A DNA stretch of 47,373 nucleotides from Bacteroides rodentium JCM 16496 (GCF_000614125.1 NZ_BAKJ01000036.1:1-47373), one strand, 5' to 3'. Shown: positions 7,729-17,649, numbered from the stretch's first letter. Translations and numbers: made by a program. Notes: generated by a model from the sequence alone, not told the origin.

Positions 7729-10700
7729 TTATTCTAAGTTGATGCTCAAGCCCAAACCTCTCAACTCGTGCAGCAATACGTTCAGTGACTCGGGGATACC
7801 CGGAGCAGGCATCGGCTCACCCTTCACGATTGCTTCATAAGCCTTGGAACGTCCTACAACATCATCAGACTTGATAGTCAGGATTTCCTGCAGAATGTGT
7901 GCGGCACCGAACGCTTCGAGTGCCCAAACTTCCATTTCTCCAAAACGCTGACCACCGAACTGTGCCTTACCACCCAACGGCTGTTGTGTAATGAGTGAGT
8001 ACGGACCGATGGAACGTGCGTGCATCTTGTCTTCAACCATGTGACCGAGCTTCAGCATGTAGGTCACACCCACCGTAGCCTGCTGCTCGAATGCTTCACC
8101 GGTACCACCATCATACAGCGTTGTCTTGCCGTAGCGGGGCAAGCCGGCCTTATCGGTCCATTCGTTCAAATCGTCCAAAGATGCACCGTCAAAGATAGGA
8201 GTGGCAAACTTCACGCCCAGGTTTTTTCCGGCACGACCGAGAACGGCCTCGAATATCTGACCGATGTTCATACGTGAAGGCACACCCAACGGATTCAGCA
8301 CGATGTCTACCGGAGTACCGTCAGCAAGGAAAGGCATGTCTTCCTGGCGTACCACACGGGAAACAATACCCTTGTTACCGTGACGACCGGCCATCTTGTC
8401 ACCGACACCAATCTTACGTTTCTTGGCTATGTATACTTTGGCCATCTGAATGATACCTGCGGGCAACTCGTCACCGATAGTAATGGCGAACTTCTTGCGT
8501 TTCAGCTCGGCATCGAGTTCTTTGTACTTCTTGATGAAGTTCATCACCAATGCACGAATCAGTCCGTTGGTATGTTCATCCTTCGTCCAGTTGCTCAACT
8601 GAACAGCGGTGAAGTCCAAATCGCTGAAGTCGGAAGCAGAGAATCTGGCGCCTTTGGAAATAATATCGGCACCCATGTAATCCTTCACACCTTCCGATGT
8701 ATAATTTTCTGTAAGCTTCAGCAGCTTGTTTATCAATACTTTCTTGAGGTCACCAATCTTAGCGTCGAACTCATCGTCAATCTTCGGCAGCAGAGCCTTG
8801 TCGGCCAGCTTGGAGCTGCGGGTCTTGACAACACGGGAGAACAGACGCTTACCGATAACAACACCCTTCAAAGAAGGAGAAGCTTTCAAAGAAGCGTCCT
8901 TCACATCACCGGCCTTGTCACCGAAGATGGCACGGAGCAGTTTCTCTTCCGGAGAAGGATCCGATTCACCCTTCGGAGTAATCTTACCAATAAGGATATC
9001 ACCCGGTTCGATGCGGGCACCCACACGAACAATACCGTTTTCGTCAAGGTCTTTAGTCGCTTCCTCACTTACGTTAGGAATGTCAGAGGTCAACTCTTCC
9101 ATACCACGCTTCGTTTCGCGAACTTCCAAAGAATATTCTTCTACGTGTACAGAGGTCAAAAGGTCCTCACGAACCACACGTTCGTTCAGTACGATAGCAT
9201 CCTCATAGTTATAGCCCTTCCACGGCATGTAAGCAACCAGCAGGTTCTTACCCAGTGCAAGCTCTCCGTCTTCGGTTGAATAACCTTCCGTCAGGATTTG
9301 ACCTGCAGTCACGCGCTGACCCTTCTCGCAAATCGGGCGGAGGTCAATCGTCATGTTCTGGTTGGTACGGCGCCACTTCGGGATATTATATTCTTTCAAT
9401 GCAGGCTCAAAGCTTACGAACTCTTCCTCCTCCGTACGGTCGTACAGAATACGGATAGTCGTTGCATCCACGAATTCAACCACACCGTCACCCTCGGCAG
9501 TAATCTGCGTACGGGAATCGCGTGCCAGCTGGCGTTCGATACCGGTACCTACAATCGGAGCTTCGCTCTTCAACAAAGGAACAGCCTGGCGCATCATGTT
9601 TGATCCCATCAATGCACGGTTGGCGTCATCATGCTCCAAGAACGGAATCAAAGAAGCCGCAATAGAAGCAATCTGCTGGGGAGATACGTCCATCAATTCC
9701 ACCTCGGAAGGAGGAACCACCGGATAGTCGGCATCCTGACGGGATTTTACTTTATCACGTACAAAAGTACCGTCATCGTTCAAAGGAGCATTACCCTGAG
9801 CAATAATCTTGGCTTCCTCTTCTTCTGCGGTGAGGTAAACCAAACCTTCGTCAGAAAGATCAACCTTACCCTCTGCCACCTTGCGGTACGGAGTTTCAAT
9901 GAAGCCAAGCTCGTTGATTTTCGCGAACACACAGAGTGAAGAAATCAAACCGATGTTCGGACCTTCAGGAGTCTCGATAGGACAAAGACGTCCGTAGTGA
10001 GTATAGTGTACGTCACGAACCTCGAAGCCTGCACGCTCGCGTGACAGACCGCCGGGACCCAGGGCAGACATACGGCGCTTGTGAGTAATCTCGGCCAGCG
10101 GGTTGGTCTGGTCCATGAACTGTGACAAAGCATTCGTTCCAAAGAATGAATTGATAACGGAAGAGATTGTCTTGGCATTAATCAGGTCAATCGGAGTAAA
10201 GACTTCATTGTCACGGACGTTCATACGCTCGCGGATAGTACGCGACATACGTGCCAGACCGATGGCAAACTGATTGGACAACTGTTCGCCCACTGTACGC
10301 ACACGACGGTTGCTCAAGTGGTCGATATCGTCCACATCCGCTTTCGAGTTAATCAACTCGATGAGATATTTGATAATTTCGATAATATCTTCCTTGGTAA
10401 GGACACGCACGTCCATATCGGTCGTCAAGTTCAGCTTTCTGTTGATACGATAACGGCTACATCACCCAGGTCATATCTCTTTTCTGAGAAGAACAAGTTA
10501 TTGATAACCTCGCGTGCACTGGCATCATCGGCAGGGTCTGCATTACGCAGCTGGCGGTAGATGTAGAGTACAGCTTCTTTTTCCGAGTTACTCGGGTCCT
10601 TCTGCAGAGTATTATATATGATAGAATAGTCAGACTGGTTCGGTTCTTCCTTGTGTACGAGGATATTCTGAACGCCCGACTCTAATATAATGTCAACATG

Positions 10701-11537
10701 TTCCGGCTCGATTACAGTTTCACGGTCAATAACGACTTCGTTACGCTCGATGGAAACAACTTCACCGGTATCTTCGTCTACAAAATCCTCAATCCATGTT
10801 TTCAACACACGTGCGGCCAACTTACGTCCCACCATCTTCTTGAGGTTCGTCTTGTTCACCTTCACGTCTTCCGCCAAATTAAAAATCTCAAGAATGTCCT
10901 TGTCATTCTCAAAACCGATGGCTCTCAGCAAAGTGGTAACCGGCAATTTCTTCTTACGGTCAATGTACGCATACATGACGTTGTTGATGTCGGTGGCAAA
11001 CTCAATCCACGAACCTTGAACGGATGATACGGCTGAGTACAACTTGGTACCGTTGGCATGTACGCTCTGTCCGAAGAATACGCCCGGTGAACGGTGAAGC
11101 TGGGATACAACCACACGTTCCGCACCGTTGATGACGAATGTCGCCTTATCCGTCATGTAAGGAATAGGACCGAGGAACACGTCCTGGATGACCGTGTCAA
11201 AATCTTCGTGGTCGGGGTCGGTACAATATAATTTCAATTTTGCCTTCAAAGGCACGCTATATGTAAGCCCTCGCTCTATACATTCATCAATGGTATAACG
11301 CGGCGGATCAATATAGTAGTCCAAAAACTCAAGAACAAAATTATTTCTTGTATCGGCAATGGGGAAGTTTTCAGCAAATACTTTATACAGTCCCTCGTTC
11401 TTACGCTTCTCGGGTGGGGTGTCCAGTTGTAGAAAGTCTTTGAATGACTTCAATTGTACTTCCAGAAAATCCGGATATTCAAGCGGATTCTTAGTCGAAG
11501 CAAAATTAACTCTTTGATTTACAGTATTTGAAGACAT
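7729..11537 (-). CDS. rpoB: DNA-directed RNA polymerase subunit beta (one-base frameshift in this sequence)
   Basis: Second largest RNA polymerase subunit. The start is MSSNTVNQRVNFAS at 11537. The frame breaks near 10457: after EKRYDLGDV the sequence has GTAGCCGTT where GTAGGCCGTTATCG would restore GRYRINRKLNLTTDMDVRV. Adding one G/C rejoins both halves into 1,269 aa, the normal length for Bacteroides. Family hallmarks are present in the second half: the rifampicin-region FFGTNALSQFMDQTNPLAE, then THKRRMSALGPGGL, GYNYEDAI, and GGKAQFGGQRFGEMEVWALE. Because rpoB is essential, the break is almost certainly a sequencing or assembly error. It lies 105 nt after rplL, with an attenuator-like hairpin between them. 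Confidence 0.97.
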
Positions 11538-11584
11538 CTGTTAATGGATTTGTAGAACTTAATTTTAAATATATACACAAAAAG

Positions 11585-11618
11585 GTTAAGAACCCTTTTC
11601 ACGAAGGGTTCCTAACCG
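11585..11618 (-). terminator. attenuator-like hairpin between rplL and rpoB
   Basis: Two 14-nt arms (11585-11598 and 11605-11618) pair with one mismatch around a 6-nt loop. On the minus strand the stem is followed by TTTTTG. It has the form of an intrinsic terminator yet lies in the middle of the operon. A partial terminator in the rplL-rpoB gap is established for E. coli, where it lowers RNA polymerase synthesis relative to L7/L12. The same role here is inference. Confidence 0.75.
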
Positions 11619-11642
11619 AATTACCTGATTTACAGGCTAATG

Positions 11643-12020
11643 TTATTTAAGTTCAACTTCAGCTCCAGCTTCTTCCAATGTTTTCTTCAATGATTCTGCT
11701 TCGTCCTTAGCCAAACCTTCTTTTACTACGCTAGGAGCACCGTCTACCATGTCCTTAGCTTCCTTCAAGCCAAGACCGCAAGCTTCCTTAACGGCTTTAA
11801 CTACCTGAAGTTTAGCTGAGCCAGCGCTCTTCAATACTACGTCGAAAGAAGTCTTTTCTTCTGCGGCAGCAGCACCACCAGCTGCAGGACCAGCAGCAAC
11901 AGCTACAGCTGCAGCAGCAGGTTCAATACCATATTCTTCTTTCAGGATTGTTGCAAGTTCATTAACTTCTTTTACTGTCAAGTTAACTAATTGTTCTGCA
12001 AAAGCTTTCAAATCTGCCAT
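11643..12020 (-). CDS. rplL: 50S ribosomal protein L7/L12
   Basis: Protein of 125 aa with the expected two-part form. The N-terminal dimerisation helices (ADLKAFAEQLVNLTVKEVNELA) are followed by an Ala/Gly-rich hinge at about residues 35-55. The C-terminal factor-binding domain is FDVVLKSAGSAKLQVVKAVK followed by GLKEAKDMVDGAPS. It forms the ribosomal stalk that recruits translation GTPases. It lies 61 nt after rplJ, whose product anchors it. Confidence 0.98.
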   Translation of the reverse strand: MADLKAFAEQLVNLTVKEVNELATILKEEYGIEPAAAAVAVAAGPAAGGAAAAEEKTSFDVVLKSAGSAKLQVVKAVKEACGLGLKEAKDMVDGAPSVVKEGLAKDEAESLKKTLEEAGAEVELK

Positions 12021-12081
12021 TTTTGTATGATTTTTAATTGTTTAAATACTAAATAAATTGATATAATTCTTTTTCCGAAAT

Positions 12082-12603
12082 TTACGCTTCGGGACGTTCA
12101 CCAAGAGTCTTGAGAACTCCGTGGAGGGTGTTACCACCTGATTGCAGAGCAGAAATAACATTTTTGGCCGGTGACTGCAGCAATGCAACGATATCGGCAA
12201 TAACTTCATTCTTACTCTTGATACTTACGAGAGCATCCAACTGGTCAGCACCAACATAGAAGCTTTCTTCTGCATATGCAGCCTTCAGTCCGGGAATACC
12301 GTTCTTAGCCTTATCCTTGATCAACTTGGCCGGAGCGTTAGCAACGTTGCTGAACATTACGGCAGTTGTACCTTTCAGAGAACCATAAAGCGGAGAAAAG
12401 TCTTCTTCCAGGCTCTCCAATGCCTTGTGAAGCAATGTATTCTTAACTACCATCAATTTGATGTCAGCCTTGAAACATTCTCTTCTCAACATGCTGGTTG
12501 TAGCAGCATTCATGGCAGTGGTATCCACCAAATAGAAGTGACCGTATTCCTTCACTGTAGCAGCAATCTGCTCAATAATCGTACTTTTATCTTCCTTTCT
12601 CAT
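12082..12603 (-). CDS. rplJ: 50S ribosomal protein L10
   Basis: Protein of 173 aa starting MRKEDKSTIIEQIAATVKEYG. It has the L10 pattern MRRECFKADIKLMVVKNTLL in the N-terminal domain and a C-terminal helical tail that binds L7/L12 dimers. It begins 15 nt after rplA and precedes rplL in the usual order. In many bacteria L10 represses this part of the operon by binding its own leader; no obvious leader structure is visible in the short rplA-rplJ gap. Confidence 0.97.
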   Translation of the reverse strand: MRKEDKSTIIEQIAATVKEYGHFYLVDTTAMNAATTSMLRRECFKADIKLMVVKNTLLHKALESLEEDFSPLYGSLKGTTAVMFSNVANAPAKLIKDKAKNGIPGLKAAYAEESFYVGADQLDALVSIKSKNEVIADIVALLQSPAKNVISALQSGGNTLHGVLKTLGERPEA

Positions 12604-12618
12604 TATTACTCCGTTTTA

Positions 12619-13317
12619 TTAGATTTCTTCTACTGTTTTCGGGTCAATCTTGATGCCCGCACTCATCGTGCTAGAAAGATAAATACTCTTAATATATGTA
12701 CCCTTGGCTGCAGTCGGTTTCAATTTATTCAAAGTAGAGATGAATTCTTTCGCATTATCGCGAATTTGCTCAGCGCTAAATGAAACTTTACCGATAGAAG
12801 TATGAACAATACCGCTCTTGTCAACCTTAAAGTCGATTTTACCTTGTTTTACTTCTCTTACAGCTTTAGCAACATCCATAGTTACAGTGCCACTCTTGGG
12901 GTTAGGCATCAATCCACGAGGACCGAGCACACGACCGAGTGCACCAATCTTACCCATGATGGACGGCATAGTGATAATCACATCAATATCAGTCCATCCA
13001 CCTTTGATCTTTTCAATATATTCGTCAAGACCAACATAGTCAGCTCCGGCTTCTTTTGCAGCAGCTTCAGCATCTGGTGTACAAAGCACCAAAACGCGTA
13101 CAACCTTACCAGTACCGTGAGGAAGTGATACAACACCTCTCACCATCTGGTTGGCCTTACGCGGGTCAACGCCCAAACGTACGTCGATATCCAGAGAAGC
13201 GTCAAACTTGGTATAAGTGATTTCCTTTACCAATTGAGCAGCTTCCTTGAGAGAGTATGCTTTCCCTGCTTCAATTTTTTCTGCAGCCAACTTTTGATTT
13301 TTTGTCAGTTTACCCAT
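12619..13317 (-). CDS. rplA: 50S ribosomal protein L1
   Basis: Protein of 232 aa starting MGKLTKNQKLAAEKIEAGKA. The L1 signature is clear: MPSIMGKIGALGRVLGPRGL, then MPNPKSGTVTMDVAKAV, with the C-terminal LKPTAAKGTYIKSIYLSSTM. It binds 23S rRNA at the L1 stalk next to the exit site. It is separated from rplK by 15 nt and is surely co-transcribed. Confidence 0.98.
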   Translation of the reverse strand: MGKLTKNQKLAAEKIEAGKAYSLKEAAQLVKEITYTKFDASLDIDVRLGVDPRKANQMVRGVVSLPHGTGKVVRVLVLCTPDAEAAAKEAGADYVGLDEYIEKIKGGWTDIDVIITMPSIMGKIGALGRVLGPRGLMPNPKSGTVTMDVAKAVREVKQGKIDFKVDKSGIVHTSIGKVSFSAEQIRDNAKEFISTLNKLKPTAAKGTYIKSIYLSSTMSAGIKIDPKTVEEI

Positions 13318-13332
13318 TCTAATTGAAGTTTA

Positions 13333-13776
13333 TTAATTATTAACCGGGAACTCCCCTTTTACAGCGATACCCATACTTCTAGCTGTACCGGCAACCATCT
13401 TCATGGCAGCTTCTACAGTGAAACAGTTCAAGTCAACCATTTTGTCCTGAGCAATCGTACGAACCTGTTCCCAAGTAATCTCGGCAACTTTCTTACGGTT
13501 AGGCTCAGCAGAACCACTCTTTTGCTTCGTCACTTCCAACAACTGGATAGCCACGGGAGGAGTCTTGATTACAAAATCGAAAGACTTGTCTGCGTAGTAA
13601 GTGATAATCACAGGAAGAATTTTTCCTGCTTTGTCTTGGGTTCTGGCGTTGAATTGCTTGCAAAATTCCATGATATTGATACCCTTGGAACCCAAAGCAG
13701 GTCCTACTGGGGGTGATGGATTTGCCGCGCCTCCTTTAATCTGTAATTTGATTAGTCCAGCAACTTCTTTAGCCAT
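13333..13776 (-). CDS. rplK: 50S ribosomal protein L11
   Basis: Protein of 147 aa. The N-terminal domain has LIKLQIKGGAANPSPPVGPA followed by LGSKGINIMEFCKQFNART. The C-terminal RNA-binding domain includes TWEQVRTIAQDKMVDLNCF and ends with GTARSMGIAVKGEF. L11 forms part of the GTPase-associated centre with 23S rRNA. It lies 59 nt after nusG, the usual arrangement. Confidence 0.98.
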   Translation of the reverse strand: MAKEVAGLIKLQIKGGAANPSPPVGPALGSKGINIMEFCKQFNARTQDKAGKILPVIITYYADKSFDFVIKTPPVAIQLLEVTKQKSGSAEPNRKKVAEITWEQVRTIAQDKMVDLNCFTVEAAMKMVAGTARSMGIAVKGEFPVNN

Positions 13777-13835
13777 TTTCTAATTGATTTATATATATAA
13801 ACATTAATGAAGAATACTACAGCGTAACACCTGCA

Positions 13836-14378
13836 CTATTCTTTTTCAACTTGCATAAAGCCCAATTCAAGCGGAGTCTTCCGTCCGAATATCTTGACCA
13901 TGACCTTCAGCTTCTTCTTCTCGGTGTTCACTTCTTCAATGATTCCACTGAATCCACTGAACGGACCGTAATTCACCTTTACAGTCTCGCCGACTACATA
14001 CGGGATGTTCAAGTCTTCACCTGATTCCTGCAATTCATCGACCGTACCAAGTATACGATTCACTTCCGACTGTCTCAGAGGTACGGGTTTTTCCGAACCA
14101 CCCAAGAACCCTATCACATTAGGAGTATTTCTCAGATGATGAGCAACCTCACCCACCAGAGCAGCCTCCACCAAAACGTAACCAGGGAGATAACTTCTCT
14201 CTTTCACAATTTTCTTACCATTGCGAACCTGATACACCTTTTCGGTAGGAATCAATACCTGAGATACGTAATCACCAAGGTCGCTGTTTTTAATATCAGC
14301 TTCAAGGTATTCCTTTACCTTAGCTTCTTTTCCGCTAATAGCACGCAAAACGTACCATTTCTTTTCAATCTCAGACAT
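13836..14378 (-). CDS. nusG: transcription termination/antitermination factor NusG
   Basis: Protein of 180 aa. The N-terminal NGN domain starts KKWYVLRAISGKEAKVKEYL and has the conserved ERSYLPGYVLVE. A KOW motif follows near residue 125 (VGETVKVNYGPFSGFSGIIE). It binds the RNA polymerase clamp helices made by rpoB and rpoC downstream. It lies 12 nt after secE. Confidence 0.97.
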   Translation of the reverse strand: MSEIEKKWYVLRAISGKEAKVKEYLEADIKNSDLGDYVSQVLIPTEKVYQVRNGKKIVKERSYLPGYVLVEAALVGEVAHHLRNTPNVIGFLGGSEKPVPLRQSEVNRILGTVDELQESGEDLNIPYVVGETVKVNYGPFSGFSGIIEEVNTEKKKLKVMVKIFGRKTPLELGFMQVEKE

Positions 14379-14390
14379 TTCTCCTTACTT

Positions 14391-14579
14391 TTAATGTGGA
14401 TAAACAAATTCCATCAGATGCTGGAAACAGAAGTCCATCGCAAATACTACCACTGCAATTAGTAGGGAAGCATATAAAACAACTACTGCACTGTTAGTAA
14501 GTTCAGAATACGTAGGCCACGACACTTTATGAACAAGTTCGTCGTAAGTTTCTTTAAAATAAGCTACAATCTTCTTCAT
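14391..14579 (-). CDS. secE: preprotein translocase subunit SecE
   Basis: I start at MKKIVAYFKETYDEL (14579), giving 62 aa with one C-terminal transmembrane helix (AVVVLYASLLIAVVVFAMDF). The frame stays open upstream, but there it only translates the tRNA-Trp gene. The HKVSWPTYSEL segment before the membrane helix is the conserved SecE motif. It forms the SecYEG channel with products encoded elsewhere. It lies 14 nt after tRNA-Trp and 12 nt before nusG. Confidence 0.95.
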   Translation of the reverse strand: MKKIVAYFKETYDELVHKVSWPTYSELTNSAVVVLYASLLIAVVVFAMDFCFQHLMEFVYPH

Positions 14580-14593
14580 TTCAAAAATATTAG

Positions 14594-14666
14594 CACGGGA
14601 GGAGAGGCTCGAACTCCCGACACCCGGTTTTGGAGACCGGTGCTCTACCAACTGAGCTACTCCCGT
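14594..14666 (-). tRNA. tRNA-Trp (CCA anticodon)
   Basis: A 73-nt cloverleaf with acceptor arms ACGGGAG/CTCCCGT, anticodon loop CTCCAAA and T-loop GTTCGAGCC. The 3' CCA is not encoded. It sits between tuf and secE, as is usual for Bacteroidota. Confidence 0.97.
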
Positions 14667-14674
14667 TTGTACAT

Positions 14675-14706
14675 AATCAGTTCCCGATGTATACCGGGAA
14701 CTGATT
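14675..14706 (-). other. hairpin between tuf and tRNA-Trp
   Basis: Perfect 12-bp arms (AATCAGTTCCCG at 14675-14686, CGGGAACTGATT at 14695-14706) surround an 8-nt loop. There is no T tract. It could mark a processing or partial-attenuation site between EF-Tu mRNA and the tRNA-Trp/secE transcript; that role is inference. Confidence 0.6.
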
Positions 14707-14722
14707 AAGATTATATTGGTTA

Positions 14723-15907
14723 TTAGTCAAGAATTTCAGTAATCTGACCAGAACCTACTGTACGACCACCTTCACGGATAGCGAAACGCAAACCTACGTT
14801 CAATGCTACCGGGTAGATCAGTTCTACAGTGATTTCTACGTTATCACCAGGCATTACCATTTCAGTTCCTTCCGGAAGAGTGATTTCACCTGTACAGTCC
14901 ATAGTACGCAGATAGAACTGAGGACGGTATTTGTTGTGGAACGGAGTGTGACGGCCACCTTCTTCTTTCTTCAAAACATAGATAGAAGCTTTGAACTTAG
15001 AGTGAGGTTTAATCTGACCGGGCTTACAAAGAACCATACCACGTTTGATTTCGTTCTTGTCGATACCACGGAGCAACAGACCTACGTTGTCACCAGCTTC
15101 ACCCTGATCCAGCAACTTGCGGAACATTTCAACACCAGTTACAACTGACTTCTTGTCTTCACCCAAACCGAGGATTTCAACTTCGTCACCCACATGGATA
15201 ACACCAGCTTCGATACGACCAGTAGCTACAGTACCACGACCTGTGATTGAGAATACGTCTTCAACCGGCATCAAGAACGGTTTATCAACATCACGCGGAG
15301 GCAGAGGAATCCAAGTGTCGCAAGCTTCCATCAGCTCCATAACCTTCTCTTCCCACTTTTCAACGCCATTCAATGCACCAAGAGCAGAACCCTGAATGAA
15401 CGGAGTGTTGTCACCGTCGAATTCGTAAGCTGAAAGCAGTTCACGCATTTCCATTTCAACGAGTTCCAACATTTCAGCGTCGTCTACCATATCACACTTG
15501 TTCATGAATACAACCAGTCTCGGTACGTTTACCTGACGAGCCAGCAAGATGTGCTCACGAGTCTGAGGCATCGGACCATCAGTAGCAGCAACTACGATAA
15601 TAGCACCGTCCATCTGAGCAGCACCAGTTACCATGTTCTTTACGTAGTCGGCGTGACCCGGGCAGTCTACGTGAGCGTAGTGACGGTTAGCTGTTTCATA
15701 CTCTACGTGAGAAGTGTTGATAGTGATACCTCTTTCCTTTTCTTCAGGAGCGTTGTCGATAGAATCGAAAGAACGCAATTCAGAAAGACCTCTCTTTGCC
15801 AACACTGTAGTGATAGCAGCTGTCAACGTGGTTTTACCGTGGTCAACGTGACCAATTGTACCAATGTTTACATGCGGTTTGGTACGTTCGAATTTCTCTT
15901 TAGCCAT
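14723..15907 (-). CDS. tuf: elongation factor Tu
   Basis: Protein of 394 aa carrying aminoacyl-tRNA to the ribosome. G1 is GHVDHGKTTL (about residues 19-28), the switch region is RGITINTSHVEYET, G3 is DCPGHADYVKNM and G4 is NKCD. Domains 2 and 3 follow (GRGTVATGRIEAG; KPHSKFKASIYVL; ending GSGQITEILD). It sits between tRNA genes, downstream of the promoter at 16376-16406. Confidence 0.98.
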   Translation of the reverse strand: MAKEKFERTKPHVNIGTIGHVDHGKTTLTAAITTVLAKRGLSELRSFDSIDNAPEEKERGITINTSHVEYETANRHYAHVDCPGHADYVKNMVTGAAQMDGAIIVVAATDGPMPQTREHILLARQVNVPRLVVFMNKCDMVDDAEMLELVEMEMRELLSAYEFDGDNTPFIQGSALGALNGVEKWEEKVMELMEACDTWIPLPPRDVDKPFLMPVEDVFSITGRGTVATGRIEAGVIHVGDEVEILGLGEDKKSVVTGVEMFRKLLDQGEAGDNVGLLLRGIDKNEIKRGMVLCKPGQIKPHSKFKASIYVLKKEEGGRHTPFHNKYRPQFYLRTMDCTGEITLPEGTEMVMPGDNVEITVELIYPVALNVGLRFAIREGGRTVGSGQITEILD

Positions 15908-15957
15908 AGCTTTACTTGTTATTTATTTGATTAATAATCAGCTTTTACATCTTTGTG

Positions 15958-16029
<72 letters not shown>

Positions 16030-16046
16030 AAGGAGAATAAGAGTTG

Positions 16047-16129
16047 TGGGCAAAGATGGATTCGAACCACCGAAGGCGTAAGCCAGCAGATTTACAGTCT
16101 GCCCCATTTGGCCACTCTGGTATTTGCCC
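16047..16129 (-). tRNA. tRNA-Tyr (GTA anticodon)
   Basis: An 83-nt class II tRNA with acceptor arms GGGCAAA/TTTGCCC, anticodon loop CTGTAAA in a GCAGA/TCTGC stem, a long variable arm and T-loop TTCGAAT. The discriminator is A and the CCA is not encoded. Confidence 0.96.
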
Positions 16130-16253
16130 CTACATTATAAAAAGAACTCTTTTCCTTACTAAACCATCGCAGAGTAAACTTTACCCGGACGATTTCCGTT
16201 TTCATATCATCTCCACTTCGTGAAGAAAGACTCATTTCACTCATCCTTGAGCG

Positions 16254-16327
16254 AGCCTCTTGTCGGATTCGAACCAACGACCCCGAGATTACAAATCACG
16301 TGCTCTGGCCAACTGAGCTAAAGAGGC
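16254..16327 (-). tRNA. tRNA-Thr (TGT anticodon)
   Basis: A 74-nt cloverleaf with acceptor arms GCCTCTT/AAGAGGC, anticodon loop TTTGTAA and T-arm GTTGG TTCGAAT CCGAC. One U-U mismatch appears in the anticodon stem. It is the first gene of the cluster, about 40 nt downstream of the predicted transcription start. Confidence 0.95.
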
Positions 16328-16375
16328 AAGCTAAAAAATGCAACCGTAACGTTCATAGTGTGAGCGAAACGGCTG

Positions 16376-16406
16376 CAAATTTAGGCATTTATTTTTTACC
16401 CGCAAA
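16376..16406 (-). promoter_or_regulatory. promoter of the tRNA-tuf-ribosomal-rpoBC cluster
   Basis: On the minus strand TTTG (16403-16406), a 19-nt spacer and TAAATTTG (16376-16383) match the Bacteroides -33/-7 consensus exactly. It lies about 50 nt before tRNA-Thr(TGT). No comparably complete promoter was noticed inside the cluster, though internal promoters are not excluded. Confidence 0.8.
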
Positions 16407-16420
16407 ATTTTAGCGGAAAA

Positions 16421-16720
16421 TTATTTGCTCCGTTGCTTTTCCTTGTATTTAACCAGCTGTTTTTCCAAAGCTTCCAGACATAAATCCACTGCTTCTTCAA
16501 ACGTATCACAAACCTTGTTTGCATAAAACTCGCCATTGGGAACCAATACTTTCACTCCGGCTTCTTTATTTTCGGCTGTTTCTGGTTTTACTACCTTTAA
16601 TGACACCTCTACTTTCTTTATATCGTCGTAAAATTTCTCCAACTTAGCAACTTTCTTTTGAACGAAAGACTGCAATTGCTCTGACGCATCAAAGTGAATC
16701 GATTGAATTCTTACTTCCAT
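16421..16720 (-). CDS. hpf: ribosome hibernation promoting factor (short form)
   Basis: Protein of 99 aa of the HPF/RaiA (sigma-54 modulation, S30AE) family. It begins MEVRIQSIHFDASEQL, with FVQKKVAKLEKFYDDI and the C-terminal DTFEEAVDLCLEALEKQLVKYKEK. It binds the 30S decoding region and keeps idle ribosomes dimerised or inactive. The length fits the short form, without the dimerisation tail of long HPF. It starts 18 nt after the xerC-like gene, so the two probably share the promoter at 17650-17681. Confidence 0.92.
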   Translation of the reverse strand: MEVRIQSIHFDASEQLQSFVQKKVAKLEKFYDDIKKVEVSLKVVKPETAENKEAGVKVLVPNGEFYANKVCDTFEEAVDLCLEALEKQLVKYKEKQRSK

Positions 16721-16738
16721 ACTTACCTCCTTTTTACT

Positions 16739-17623
16739 TTAGGCTCGGGGATGAGCCTGATTATACACTTTTTTAAGCTCTTCAAAAGTAGTATGCGTAT
16801 AAACTTCCGTTGTCGCCAGGCTCTCGTGTCCGAGAAGCTCTTTTATCGAGCCTAAATCAGCACCATTGTTCAGCATAGCCGTTGCAAAGGTGTGCCTCAG
16901 CACGTGGGGACTTCTTTTTTTTACAGTCACTACCTTCGAAAGGTTTCGTTTCACAAGGCATGCTACGATACTGCGGTAAAGCCTCTTTCCATTCTTCCGG
17001 ACAAAAAAAGCATCCGAGCGAACCGGAACAGCTTCATTCCGCACATTGACATATTCCCGCATCGAGCGTCCCAGCTCCTCATCGAAAGGTATAAGACGTT
17101 GCTTATTCCGTTTTCCCGTCACTTTAACGAGAGAAGCCGAAAAATCGACATCCTTATCATCCAACCCTATCAATTCTGAAAGTCGCATGCCGGTAGCATA
17201 AAACATTTCAATAATCATATGGTCGCGACACCCTTCAAAACCTTCACCAAAGTCCATATCATCCAGCAACCTATTCATCTCACTTTCTCTCAGAAATACC
17301 GGAAGCGGCTTTTTCTTCTTGGGCCCCGTCACTTTCCGCAACGGATCTACCGCAACCCCGCCTCTTCCCAAAAGGAATTTATAGTATGTCCGGATAGAAC
17401 TCAGCTTTCGGTTTATCGTATTAGAAGCAAGTCCTTTGTCCATCAAGGAAGCGATCCATTCACGAACAAGTTCCGCATCTACATCCGATGGAGTCAAGTC
17501 TCCCAACATTTCTTCTCCAAACCTCTGCAGTTCAAGAATATCTGCCCGATAGTACTCAACCGTACCTTTGGAATAGTTCCGTTCGTGCAGAAGATAGTCA
17601 AGAAAAGAATCTGTCAACAACAT
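16739..17623 (-). CDS. xerC: XerC/XerD-type tyrosine recombinase
   Basis: Protein of 294 aa, the usual Xer length. The N-terminal core-binding SAM-like domain spans about residues 1-95. The catalytic set is complete: Arg in ATGMRLSELIGL, Lys in GKRNKQRLIPF, HVLRH, HESL and the Tyr nucleophile in TTEVYTHTTFEELKKVY. These enzymes resolve chromosome dimers at dif. The housekeeping neighbours (rpsU, hpf) and the conserved length argue for the chromosomal Xer enzyme rather than a mobile-element integrase. C versus D assignment is uncertain. It differs clearly from the invertase at 33628-34578. Confidence 0.85.
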   Translation of the reverse strand: MLLTDSFLDYLLHERNYSKGTVEYYRADILELQRFGEEMLGDLTPSDVDAELVREWIASLMDKGLASNTINRKLSSIRTYYKFLLGRGGVAVDPLRKVTGPKKKKPLPVFLRESEMNRLLDDMDFGEGFEGCRDHMIIEMFYATGMRLSELIGLDDKDVDFSASLVKVTGKRNKQRLIPFDEELGRSMREYVNVRNEAVPVRSDAFFVRKNGKRLYRSIVACLVKRNLSKVVTVKKRSPHVLRHTFATAMLNNGADLGSIKELLGHESLATTEVYTHTTFEELKKVYNQAHPRA

Positions 17624-17649
17624 ATCGCTACATATCTAAAATCATGCAA

